A stretch of DNA of 15,916 bases from Gemmatimonadota bacterium. GTDB lineage: Bacteria; Latescibacterota; UBA2968; UBA8231. The notes below the pieces were generated by a model. The model searched no databases, had not been told where the DNA came from, and was given only the letters and a program-made list of their open reading frames with translations. Shown in pieces: positions 1-6,441 of the stretch (positions within the stretch are counted from its first letter, which is position 1; each line of letters opens with the position of its first letter). The stretch covers positions 1 to 15,916 of the forward strand of contig JAPOZF010000536.1 in NCBI GenBank assembly GCA_026706165.1, given 5' to 3'. Both the position numbers and the translations under genes were made by a program.

Positions 1-514
1 CCACGCGCTGCTGCTGCCCCCCGGAGAGCTGGGCGGGCCTGCGGTCCGCAAGGCCTTCGAGGCGAACCAGCTGCAGCGCCCGCTCCACACGCTCCCGGCA
101 CTGCTCGCGGTCGACCCCGCGCACTTCGAGGGGAAAGGCGAGGTTGCCGCCCACCGTCATGTGCGGGAAGAGCGCGTAGTTCTGAAAGACCATGCCGATG
201 CCGCGCTTGCGCGGCGGCAGGGCATGCACGGAGCGGCCGTCGATGCGGATGGCCCCCGAGGTGGGCACCTCGAAGCCGGCCAGCATCATCAGGCAGGTCG
301 TCTTGCCCGAGCCGGACGGTCCCAGCAGGGTCAGGAACTCCCCCTTGCGGACGCTGAGGTCGAGGTTTCCGACGACCATCGAGCGCCCGTCGTAGCTCTT
401 GCTGACCCCCTCGAATTCGACGTAGGCGTTCTGGTCCGCAGCTTCGCCGGCCCGGTTTCGTCGCCCCCAGTCCGGAGTCGCGTCCTGGGATTCGGCGTCA
501 GCCGATTCGCTCAT
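1..514 (-). CDS. ABC transporter ATP-binding protein, polyamine/iron type (C-terminus cut by window edge)
   Basis: This is the N-terminal 171 residues of an ABC ATPase that powers an importer at the inner face of the membrane; the gene runs off the left edge. Visible motifs, in order, are Walker A GPSGSGKT (65-72), a Q-loop glutamine (111) in MVFQNYALFPHMTV, and the signature LSGGQQQRV (163-171). Walker B and the C-terminal regulatory domain lie outside the window. The stretch from LMMLAGFEVPTSG through PPRKRGIGMVFQNYALFPHM resembles the PotA/FbpC-like (polyamine, opine, phosphonate, iron) group rather than the MalK sugar group. An extension of about 30 polar residues precedes the domain. The ATG at 514 lies 6 bp after the stop of the PhyH gene, so the two are probably co-transcribed. 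The substrate cannot be read from the sequence. Confidence 0.93.
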   Translation of the reverse strand, partial: MSESADAESQDATPDWGRRNRAGEAADQNAYVEFEGVSKSYDGRSMVVGNLDLSVRKGEFLTLLGPSGSGKTTCLMMLAGFEVPTSGAIRIDGRSVHALPPRKRGIGMVFQNYALFPHMTVGGNLAFPLEVRGVDREQCRERVERALQLVRLEGLADRRPAQLSGGQQQRV

Positions 515-520
515 TTCCGT

Positions 521-1324
521 TCAGTCCCGCCTCAGCTCGCCGAACTCCGGCTTCGGCCCGCCAGTTTGGCGATCCCACTGCCAGTTTTCGAGATACGGCT
601 GCAGGGCGTCGAAGCCGAAAACCCGCCTCCCCTCCGCTCCTGCCCGTTCGAGAACCTCCGGCTCCACCATGCGGCACAGCTCGTACGGCCCCCGCGACCA
701 GTTGCGCCGCCAGGGCGCGATCATCGCGTAGCGCCTTTTCGAGCTTCTGTTTCTGGAGCTTCCGTGCCAGATGTTGGCGTGGAACAGGATCGCCGATCCC
801 CGCTCCGCTTCCACGATGCGGGCCTGTTCCGCGGCGTTCTCCGGGATTTCGATCGATTCGACCTTGTGGCTGCCCGGGACCAGCCGCGTGGCGCCGTTGG
901 TTGCGGTGAACTCCCCGACGCAGAAAATCGTGTTGATCGACATCGCGTGAGAGGTGATGCGCCGCCCCTCGTCCGCGGCCGCCTGCGACCGCGACCGCAG
1001 GTGGCCGGTAACCTCCCCGTCGGCATGCAGGCCCCCGCCCCCCTGGCCCGGTTCGATGACGGAACCGTGAACGGCGCACAGCACCGCGTCCCCGCCGAGA
1101 AAGTGACGGACCAGCCGCAACACGGAGGGGATCTGGTAGGCCCTTTCGAACACGCGCGCCTTGTTGAACACGCATTCGAGCCCCCCGCGGTTGCTTTCCT
1201 CAACCAGCCTCTCAAGTTCCACCGTGGCGGCATCGCATTCCTCGCTGGTCATCGCCGCCGGCAGAACCGTGTACCCCTCTGTTTTGACGTCTTCGCAATG
1301 ACGGTCGAATTCAGCACCGGTCAT
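521..1324 (-). CDS. Phytanoyl-CoA dioxygenase (PhyH) family Fe(II)/2-oxoglutarate oxygenase
   Basis: A 267-residue protein of the PhyH family: non-heme iron oxygenases that hydroxylate a substrate while turning 2-oxoglutarate into succinate and CO2. The HxD iron ligands are H100 and D102 (GLHADGEV). The strand NGATRLVPGSHK (143-154) is typical of the family. The distal iron ligand is H187 (IWHGSS), and R197/R198, 10-11 residues later, are placed to bind 2-oxoglutarate. Length is normal for bacterial members. The ATG at 1324 has an AAGGAAG ribosome site upstream. The gene sits directly ahead of the polyamine/iron-type ABC ATPase, suggesting that the oxygenase works on, or is regulated with, an imported compound. 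The family is very broad, so the substrate is unknown. Confidence 0.9.
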   Translation of the reverse strand: MTGAEFDRHCEDVKTEGYTVLPAAMTSEECDAATVELERLVEESNRGGLECVFNKARVFERAYQIPSVLRLVRHFLGGDAVLCAVHGSVIEPGQGGGGLHADGEVTGHLRSRSQAAADEGRRITSHAMSINTIFCVGEFTATNGATRLVPGSHKVESIEIPENAAEQARIVEAERGSAILFHANIWHGSSRNRSSKRRYAMIAPWRRNWSRGPYELCRMVEPEVLERAGAEGRRVFGFDALQPYLENWQWDRQTGGPKPEFGELRRD

Positions 1325-1352
1325 ACCGGATCTTCCTTGTTCAGCTGATCGC

Positions 1353-1390
1353 GGGCAGCCCTGAACTCATCCCGGGCTGCCCTTTCTTTT
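1353..1390 (+). terminator. Rho-independent terminator reading rightward
   Basis: A perfect 9-bp stem, GGGCAGCCC (1353-1361) with GGGCTGCCC (1374-1382), is followed by TTTCTTTT (1383-1390). The T-tract is on the plus strand, so it would stop rightward transcription. No plus-strand gene precedes it. It lies 28 bp upstream of the leftward phyH start and well before the toxin-antitoxin pair. It may block antisense transcripts or insulate the pair. In the leftward mRNA the same stem would sit in the 5' leader. Confidence 0.6.
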
Positions 1391-1564
1391 GGGACGGCAA
1401 GTATGCGCCGGCCGTATTTCAGGAGCAAACCTGTCGGGCCGAAACACCCCTGTCCACAGCAGCGAAGATTTCACCCGGGCACAGGGGGTGGTCGGGTTAC
1501 CTCCGCGACAGCACCGCGGGTGCATCTGAACCGAACCGCTTGCCTGGCCGGTCTGCATCTGCGT

Positions 1565-1588
1565 ACGTTTACATGCATGCGTATACGC
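1565..1588. promoter_or_regulatory. Imperfect inverted repeat upstream of the toxin-antitoxin pair (candidate operator)
   Basis: ACGTTTAC (1565-1572) and GTATACGC (1581-1588) form an imperfect inverted repeat with an 8-bp spacer (ATGCATGC). It ends 25 bp before the antitoxin start and overlaps where a promoter would be expected. A weak promoter fit, TTGCCT (1540-1545) with TACGTT (1564-1569), can be drawn but is not convincing. Ribbon-helix-helix antitoxins typically repress their own operons through such repeats, so this is the best operator candidate. The AGGGGAG ribosome site is at 1599-1605. Confidence 0.4.
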
Positions 1589-1613
1589 CAACCGTGTCAG
1601 GGGAGTTTGCCCA

Positions 1614-1880
1614 ATGGACCGCGTCCTTTCCGTCCGTGTGGACGAATCCGTTATCCACCGCCTCGACCAGCTCATGCGCAGGCTCGGTGGTACCAAAAAG
1701 GCCCTGATTGAAAAGGCGATTGCCCGCTACGCCGCGCAGGTCGAGTCTGAAACAGGAGAGCTCGACGTCTTCACGCAGACCTTCGGCGCCTGGGAACGCA
1801 CTGAAAGCGTCATCGAAACAACCCAGCGCAGCCGCGGCATTCTCAGCGACTCCCTTTCTCACAGGGAGGCGGAAGAGTGA
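1614..1880 (+). CDS. Ribbon-helix-helix (CopG/Arc-like) antitoxin
   Basis: An 88-residue protein with the layout of a ribbon-helix-helix DNA-binding antitoxin. A short basic strand (RVLSVRV, 3-9) would enter the DNA major groove as a dimer. Helix A spans about 10-23 (DESVIHRLDQLMRR) and helix B about 27-43, beginning after LGGTKKALIEKAI. The acidic, less ordered tail (about 45-88) is where such proteins usually bind and neutralise the toxin. The ATG at 1614 has AGGGGAG 8 bp upstream. Its TGA stop overlaps the GTG of the next gene (GTGA), so the two are translationally coupled, the standard arrangement for a type II toxin-antitoxin pair. An inverted repeat just upstream may be its operator. 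Confidence 0.8.
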   Translation: MDRVLSVRVDESVIHRLDQLMRRLGGTKKALIEKAIARYAAQVESETGELDVFTQTFGAWERTESVIETTQRSRGILSDSLSHREAEE

Positions 1881-2260
1881 GAGCCTACGTCGATTCCGAG
1901 ATCCTCATCCGCCATTTACGCGGAAAGCGCAAGGCGTTGAAATTCCTGAGGAAACTGGCCTCCAACCCCGCCTATGAGCTGTGGATAAGCGCCCTCGACC
2001 GCAGTGAGATCCTCTCTTCCATGCACATGGGGGAAGAGGAAAACACCCTGCTTTTTCTCAGCGGCTTCAAAACCGCCCCGGTCGATCAGGTAATCGCCGA
2101 CACCGCGGCCGGTCTGTACCGCCAGTGGAACCCGACCTACGGGATCGGCCTGGGGGCGGCCTTTCTCGCAGCCACCGCCATCCGCACGGGCGGCCGCATC
2201 TTCAGCCTCAACCAGATGAGGTACCCGATGCCGGAGGTCTCTGTGGAAAAGGCATGGTAA
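1877..2260 (+). CDS. PIN-domain (VapC-like) putative toxin with altered active site
   Basis: A 127-residue protein matching the length and order of PIN-domain ribonucleases, the toxin half of many toxin-antitoxin pairs, which cut specific tRNA or rRNA sites using a cluster of acidic residues binding Mg2+/Mn2+. The first acid is D6 (YVDSEILI) and the second E44 (ISALDRSEI). The third is normally an Asp in a motif like LPDALIAATA; here the matching stretch reads LGAAFLAATA, so residue 94 is Ala (codon GCG). The C-terminal SLNQMRYPM resembles the usual TLNxxHF strand. The GTG start at 1877 overlaps the antitoxin stop. The protein may be inactive, weakened, or use another acid. Fold and partner are fairly secure; activity is not. 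Confidence 0.75.
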   Translation: MRAYVDSEILIRHLRGKRKALKFLRKLASNPAYELWISALDRSEILSSMHMGEEENTLLFLSGFKTAPVDQVIADTAAGLYRQWNPTYGIGLGAAFLAATAIRTGGRIFSLNQMRYPMPEVSVEKAW

Positions 2261-2350
2261 TCCACATGGGAGGCGTGGATAAGTTTCCCCTGTGCTTTCC
2301 GCAGTTTTCCACCGCTCTTTCCACATCCCGCTGTATTTTCAGGTGGAAAC
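2242..2350. other. Cluster of DnaA-box-like sequences
   Basis: Six copies of a TCCAC/GTGGA core lie in 109 bp in both orientations. Three differ by one base from the E. coli DnaA box TTATCCACA: TGTGGAAAA (2242-2250, reverse), TAATCCACA (2258-2266) and CGTGGATAA (2274-2282, reverse). Weaker ones are TTTTCCACC (2305-2313), CTTTCCACA (2317-2325) and GGTGGAAAC (2342-2350, reverse). A perfect box TGTGGATAA lies at 1980-1988 and a one-mismatch box at 1651-1659, both inside the toxin-antitoxin genes. No replication gene is nearby, so an origin is not claimed. Confidence 0.3.
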
Positions 2351-2359
2351 GTTCCCCAG

Positions 2360-2381
2360 ACGTATACTTCTTTGTATACGT
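2360..2381. repeat. Perfect 8-bp inverted repeat ACGTATAC-N6-GTATACGT
   Basis: ACGTATAC (2360-2367), spacer TTCTTT, and GTATACGT (2374-2381) form a perfect inverted repeat in the convergent gap between the PIN gene and the broken PhyH gene. TTTTC follows on the plus strand, so it could act as a weak terminator for the toxin-antitoxin transcript. A second small hairpin, CACGC-N8-GCGTG with CTTTTC after it, lies at 2385-2408. The half-site is one base from that of the repeat upstream of the antitoxin, so a binding site for the same protein is an alternative. Confidence 0.5.
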
Positions 2382-2406
2382 TTTCACGCTGCCGTTGGCG
2401 TGCTTT

Positions 2407-3241
2407 TCAGGCGGCCGCCCAATCTCCGACATGCCGGCGCAGCCACCCCCTCAGGGGAACGTCCTCCTCCGCCGGCGACGTGTACCCGTATCCCTCGTTT
2501 TTCGAATAGCCCAACAGCTGCCTCCGGACCGGCTCGCACCGGTCGAACAGTCCCTCGACGCTCTGGTCGTCCCGCGGCCGCAGCCAGCGGTAGCTGTATC
2601 CATAGAACAGGACCTTGCGCGCAACTGCGGAAATGTTGGTGCTGGAGGCGTGCCAGATCCGGCGGTCGAACAGGACGGCTCCCTGCCGGCACCAGGATCG
2701 GCACTGCCCCGGCAGGGGCGGACCCGTCTGCCGGCCGCTCGAGCCCGTCCTGCAGGTGACTTCCCGGAACCGCCCAGAAGTTCGCCCTCCCCGGCTCGCT
2801 GCAGTCGCTCAGGAAAAACGCCACCTTGATCGAGATCCGGGGCCGCGGGCTGACCTCGAGATCCCGGTTCAACTGGCCACTGTCCTGGTGCCAGCCCAGG
2901 AAGTCGACCTCGGTCTTGCCAGGCTCGGACGGGCTGTACATCAGCACCGTGTGGTAGACCTGGATGTTCCACCTGAGAATCCCCCACACCTTCGGCAGGG
3001 TGGCGGGCCAGTCGACGAGATCGAGAAACAGCGGATCGCGCCACAGGACGTCGCGAATCGTGAAGCGCTCGCCCGCATCCTGCCCCCCGGAGCAGGCCTC
3101 GGCGACCATGCGGTCGAAAGCGCCCGTAATCCCGGCGAGCTGCGCGGCCGTCATGACCTTCTCCAGCACGAAGCAGCCGTCCCCCTCGAACCGGGTCTGC
3201 TCCTCCTCGGTAAGGGTGTGCTGGAGACAGTCCGTGTTCAT
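2407..3241 (-). pseudogene. Phytanoyl-CoA dioxygenase (PhyH) family protein, frameshifted
   Basis: The reading frame from ATG 3241 encodes a PhyH-like oxygenase with HxD ligands H118 and D120 (LGWHQDSGQ) and the strand FWAVPGSHL. After residue 188 (VPAGS, codon 2680-2678) the sense is lost. The missing part is intact in another frame: VLFDRRIWHASSTN, with the distal iron His, then ARKVLFYGYSYRW, with the 2-oxoglutarate Arg, ending RRHVGDWAAA at TGA 2409-2407. Adding two bases (AGCGCC instead of AGCC near 2677-2680) would restore about 278 residues; removing one would also restore the frame. Left unrepaired, the first frame runs on to 2384 with an unrelated tail. An assembly or sequencing error is as likely as a real mutation. 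It lies 34 bp after the membrane protein gene on the same strand. Confidence 0.8.
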
Positions 3242-3275
3242 GTATTTCCTTGTCGTCAGGTCGTCCCGAGACGCG

Positions 3276-3848
3276 CTAACCGGCTATCGCACGCGGCCAC
3301 AGCCAGCCGAAGACCGCGGCGGTCGCCAGCGCGTACAACAGGGCGTCGAACAGGTGCTTGACCTGTTGCGACCACGGCAGACCGAACCACACTGATTCGA
3401 GAACGCGGCCCCAGCCGTAAGCCAGCCACGCCACCGTACCGGCGACGCGAAACACCTGCAGGAATTCCGCCCCCGGCGCCAGCACGCGTCCGCTCACGTA
3501 GGCGACGGCGATACTGGCGACGACGAAGTACGCGAAGGTAGCGAGCATCTGTCCGGCCATCGCCGGATCCTTGTTCGGCAGCACGGTGAGGAATGCCACC
3601 GGGCCTTCGGTGAATTTCCTCCGGTTCCCGGGCTCCCTGGCCGCATCCCGCGAGGGCATGTGGGGTATGTTGTATAGCCCGGGCGCCAGGTTCTGCTGCT
3701 GCAGAGCCTGGCGGGCGGCTTCTTCGTCGGGCAGCCCGGCGAACTCCGACCGGTGATGAGGCAACACCATCCAGACCAGGGCGCTGACGATCCAGACAAA
3801 CGCTCCCGACAGCAGAATCGGCAGCCACAACTCGGTCAATGTCACCAT
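3276..3848 (-). CDS. Conserved-looking four-helix membrane protein of unknown function
   Basis: A 190-residue protein with four probable membrane helices at about 8-29, 100-123, 131-150 and 165-185, and a long soluble stretch (about 30-98) between the first and second. That stretch has motifs that look constrained rather than random, such as FAGLPDEEAARQAL (36-49), PGLYNIPHMPS and GPVAFLTVLPNKDP. I recognise no catalytic motif and cannot name a function. The ATG at 3848 has a very strong ribosome site (AAGGAGGAGG), so this is a real, well-translated gene. It precedes the broken PhyH gene by 34 bp on the same strand, suggesting one transcript, and is divergent from a Gfo/Idh dehydrogenase across a 250-bp spacer. 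Confidence 0.8.
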   Translation of the reverse strand: MVTLTELWLPILLSGAFVWIVSALVWMVLPHHRSEFAGLPDEEAARQALQQQNLAPGLYNIPHMPSRDAAREPGNRRKFTEGPVAFLTVLPNKDPAMAGQMLATFAYFVVASIAVAYVSGRVLAPGAEFLQVFRVAGTVAWLAYGWGRVLESVWFGLPWSQQVKHLFDALLYALATAAVFGWLWPRAIAG

Positions 3849-4098
3849 GGGACCTCCTCCTTTTCGGATGGGTGGGGCGTAGACCTTACACTACTTCACC
3901 CCTCGCTGCTACCAGGCGACGCCCCCGTTGTCCGGGCGGGGGGCGCTGGAGTCGAATCCCCTCCACGACCCGTTGCCCCCCTCCCCCTTGTCTCACCATT
4001 TGCCGGCCAAGCTTGAGGGCGTTCCCTTTGTTGCACATTTTGCTGCCGATTGCTCACCCCTGCTTTCTCTCCCCCAAACCGGAAAGGGTCCATCAACC
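3849..4098. promoter_or_regulatory. Divergent intergenic region, GC-rich hairpin, no clear promoter
   Basis: This 250-bp spacer separates the leftward membrane protein gene from the rightward Gfo/Idh gene, so it must hold promoters for both, but no confident -35/-10 pair is visible. A GC-rich stem, CCCCCG (3922-3927) with CGGGGG (3937-3942), lies near the centre without a T-tract. C/T-rich sequence runs from about 3957 to 4080. A short tRNA-like string near 3950 does not fold as a tRNA. Confidence 0.3.
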
Positions 4099-5175
4099 GT
4101 GAAGACCTATCGCGTCGGGGTTCTCGGCCTGGGACGTATGGGGTCCTACATCGACGATCAACAGTCCAGCCGGGACCTGCCGTATTCCATCGCCAACTCA
4201 ACGGTGGCGAGCGACCGCCTCGAACTGGCCGCCGGCTGCGACCTGCTCGCCGACAGGCGCAGCGGGTTTGCCGAGCGCCACGGGGTCCCCGTGTACGAGG
4301 ATTACGCTGAAATGGTCAGGCAGGAAACCCCCGACATCGTAGCCGTCTGCACGACGGCGACTGGCTTGCAGAAACCCGGCAACAGGGCGCCTGCGCCGGA
4401 CTTCCGCGGCGATGCCCACGCCGACCTCACCGTGGCCCTGGCGGACCTCGGGGTCCCGATGCTCTTCGTCGAGAAAGCCGTCGCCTGCTCGATGCGGCGG
4501 TGCGACGAGTTGCGCGAGGCCGTGAAGCGCAACGGCACCTTGTTCAACTCGGGGGTTCTGAGGCGCTTCGACGTTCGTTACGACCCGGTTCGCGAGGCCG
4601 TTCTGAACGGGGAGATCGGCGAACCTGTGGCAGTCGTCCACTATGCCCGGTCGAGCCTTCTGCACGGACACATCCATTCGATCGACACCCTTTCCTGGCT
4701 GATCGGCGACCCCGCCATTTCCCAGGTCCGTGGAGAACTCGAGCCGAGAGACCTGCCCATCGAGGAAAGTTTCATTCCCCACGACCCCCTCGGTACCTAT
4801 GAGCTGTTGTTCGAAAACGGGGTGCGCGGCTGGTCGATCCCCGCTGGAAACTGGCAGTTCGAGGTGCTGGGCACCGAGGGGATGGTCCGCTCGCTGGACA
4901 ACGGCGCCGGGGCGGTGATGCGGCGGCAGGATGGTGAAGACCGCTATGGCTGGGAAGGATGTGAGCTGCCGGAGTTGCCGCCCAGGAGCGCCACGGTCTC
5001 CTGCCTGGAGGATCTCGTCGACGCTTTCGAGAACTCCCGGCCGACGCGCGGCCACGTCGACGTCACCCACCACATCACCGAAGCCACCCTGGCGGTGGCG
5101 GAAAGCCATCGCCGCGGCGGCAGCTGGGTCGATCTGCCGATCGCCGACCGCGATCTCTACGTCTTCCACGTTTAG
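4099..5175 (+). CDS. Gfo/Idh/MocA family NAD(P)-dependent oxidoreductase
   Basis: A 358-residue protein of the Gfo/Idh/MocA family, which oxidise or reduce sugars, inositols and related compounds with a tightly bound or diffusible NAD(P). The N-terminal Rossmann motif is GLGRMG (10-15). The family Lys motif is EKA (125-127, EKP in most members), and HSID (193-196) gives the usual His and Asp of the catalytic region. Start choice: the frame is open back to 3928, but homology begins at MKTYRVGVLG, so the GTG at 4099 with GGAAAGG upstream is preferred. Residues about 86-106 form an extra loop (LQKPGNRAPAPDFRGDAH) where most members have only a few residues. The gene converges on fic with 27 bp between stops. 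Substrate unknown. Confidence 0.88.
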   Translation: MKTYRVGVLGLGRMGSYIDDQQSSRDLPYSIANSTVASDRLELAAGCDLLADRRSGFAERHGVPVYEDYAEMVRQETPDIVAVCTTATGLQKPGNRAPAPDFRGDAHADLTVALADLGVPMLFVEKAVACSMRRCDELREAVKRNGTLFNSGVLRRFDVRYDPVREAVLNGEIGEPVAVVHYARSSLLHGHIHSIDTLSWLIGDPAISQVRGELEPRDLPIEESFIPHDPLGTYELLFENGVRGWSIPAGNWQFEVLGTEGMVRSLDNGAGAVMRRQDGEDRYGWEGCELPELPPRSATVSCLEDLVDAFENSRPTRGHVDVTHHITEATLAVAESHRRGGSWVDLPIADRDLYVFHV

Positions 5176-5184
5176 GGAAACCCG

Positions 5185-5215
5185 GCAGACCGGTACCGGT
5201 TGTCAACCGTTCTGC
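5185..5215. repeat. Stem-loop between convergent Gfo/Idh and fic genes
   Basis: GCAGACCGGT (5185-5194) pairs with ACCGTTCTGC (5206-5215) at 9 of 10 positions, and a perfect 12-bp palindrome ACCGGTACCGGT (5189-5200) is nested in it. It spans the 27-bp gap and the fic stop codon. No T-tract follows on either strand, so it is a weak candidate for a shared terminator or mRNA 3'-end stem. Confidence 0.4.
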
Positions 5216-6363
5216 AAGAAGGTCAGAAAGGGTTGGTAGCAGAAGCGACGATGGCGCCTCCGGCCGCTGATCTCGGTCAGCACTCCCAATCTTTCGAGCC
5301 TCGAGATCAGGTTGTTGGTGTTTGCGAACGTGCGCCCCGTGATCTCCGAGGCCGCCGCTACGCTTATCAAGGGCTGGGAAAACAGCGCGTCGAGCAGGGC
5401 CGTCGCCGGACCGGCCGTTCCTCCCAGTTCCCTTCGCAGCAGCTCGCGATGCCCGGAGCGAAGCCGTATCAGCCAGTTCAGCAGCCTCCCGCCCTCCCCG
5501 GCCGCTTCGCGGATACTGTCGAGGAAGTAGCTGATCCACCCTTCCCAATCCCCGTGCATGCGCACCCGTTGCAGGCGCTCGAAGTGATCGCGGGGGTCGC
5601 GCCCGAAGACCGATGCAAGACCGACGAAGTGCGGCCAGAGCCCGCGCTCTCTTCCGAGGAAAAGCTGCACCGCGAGACGGGCGACCCTGCCATTGCCGTC
5701 CACGAAGGGATGGACGGTCTCCAGCTGATAGTAAAGGAGCCCGGCGGCAACCAGCGGAGGTGTTGTACGGTCCTGTTTCAGAAAACCGTCAAGGTCCTGC
5801 ATCATCCGGGGAACCTCCCGATGAGGCGGTGGGACGAAACGGGCATCCCGGGCGGAGCTGCCGGAAGGCCCGATCCATATATCGGAGGAACGGTAGTTCC
5901 CAGGTGCTTCGTCCCTGCCTTTCAATCTCCCGTAGAGCTCCTGATGCGCCTGCCGGAGTGTGACTGTGGAAATCCCGGTCTCGCGCGTCGCAGGCAGCAG
6001 GCGTTCCGCCGCATGGACGTAGTTGAGAGCTGCCTGAATCACCCCGCGCGGCGCTTGCAGGCCTTCAACTGTCCCTCCGTCCAGGGAATACCAGAGCAGG
6101 TCGGAAAGCGCCACCTGGTTGCCCTCGACCCGGGCAGAAAGCACCGCTTCCTTCCGAAGTGCCAAGGCGGCATAGGGAGCGGCGTCATCGAGATGGGCTG
6201 CCCTGCCGGAAATCCATCCCAGGGCCCGTTCCGCTTCCCCGAGCCGGTGCCAGAGGGACGGTCCACCTCCTATGCGGGGAGGAAGCGGATTCGGGATAAA
6301 TACAGTATGCCCGTCCTGCTGCCGCTCTACGCGCCCGGCGCGGTCGCTCTCTGGTCTCTTCAT
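5203..6363 (-). CDS. fic: Fic family AMP-transferase with N-terminal inhibitory motif and C-terminal winged helix
   Basis: A 386-residue Fic protein. These enzymes usually transfer AMP from ATP to a hydroxyl on a target protein. Order of parts: a Fic_N-like region (about 10-110) containing the inhibitory motif SxxxEG (S76, E80, G81 in SARVEGN), whose Glu blocks productive ATP binding; the Fic core with HPFVDGNGRVAR (218-229), all catalytic residues present; and a C-terminal winged helix-turn-helix (about 320-375). This is the common class II layout of stand-alone Fic proteins, so no separate antitoxin gene is expected. ATG 6363 is the only plausible start; its ribosome site is poor, and an inverted repeat at 6371-6409 lies just upstream. 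Autoregulation through the winged helix is an inference. Confidence 0.92.
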   Translation of the reverse strand: MKRPESDRAGRVERQQDGHTVFIPNPLPPRIGGGPSLWHRLGEAERALGWISGRAAHLDDAAPYAALALRKEAVLSARVEGNQVALSDLLWYSLDGGTVEGLQAPRGVIQAALNYVHAAERLLPATRETGISTVTLRQAHQELYGRLKGRDEAPGNYRSSDIWIGPSGSSARDARFVPPPHREVPRMMQDLDGFLKQDRTTPPLVAAGLLYYQLETVHPFVDGNGRVARLAVQLFLGRERGLWPHFVGLASVFGRDPRDHFERLQRVRMHGDWEGWISYFLDSIREAAGEGGRLLNWLIRLRSGHRELLRRELGGTAGPATALLDALFSQPLISVAAASEITGRTFANTNNLISRLERLGVLTEISGRRRHRRFCYQPFLTFLQNG

Positions 6364-6370
6364 TTTGCAG

Positions 6371-6409
6371 ACAATTTATTACTGAAAGTCTATTGAAACA
6401 ATAATTTGT
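6371..6409. promoter_or_regulatory. AT-rich inverted repeat just upstream of fic (candidate operator)
   Basis: ACAATTTATT (6371-6380) and AATAATTTGT (6400-6409) form an inverted repeat matching at 9 of 10 positions with a 19-bp spacer. Inside the span, TATTG-AAA-CAATA (6391-6403) is a second, perfect repeat. The span begins 7 bp upstream of the fic ATG, where a bound protein would block initiation. The Fic protein has a winged helix that could bind here; this is inferred from position only. Confidence 0.35.
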
Positions 6410-6441
6410 TTTCCGCGCACCGTCCCCTCGAAACTGGGATT

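Noticed and set aside
161..1348. 395-codon open frame on the plus strand
   Set aside because: It lies opposite the ABC ATPase and the PhyH gene, both with clear family motifs; the composition (rich in R, P, G, A) is what an antisense frame of GC-rich coding DNA gives.
3940..3975. tRNA-like string GTCGAATCCCC
   Set aside because: It resembles a T-loop, but no matching D-arm, anticodon arm or acceptor stem was found on either strand.
3928..4098. 57-residue extension of the first Gfo/Idh frame
   Set aside because: The extra residues are low-complexity and unlike the family; the Rossmann strand begins right after GTG 4099, which has a ribosome site.
5200..6396. 398-codon open frame on the plus strand across fic
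   Set aside because: It is the antisense of fic, whose HPFVDGNGR motif and winged helix are certain; no motif is seen in the plus-strand frame.
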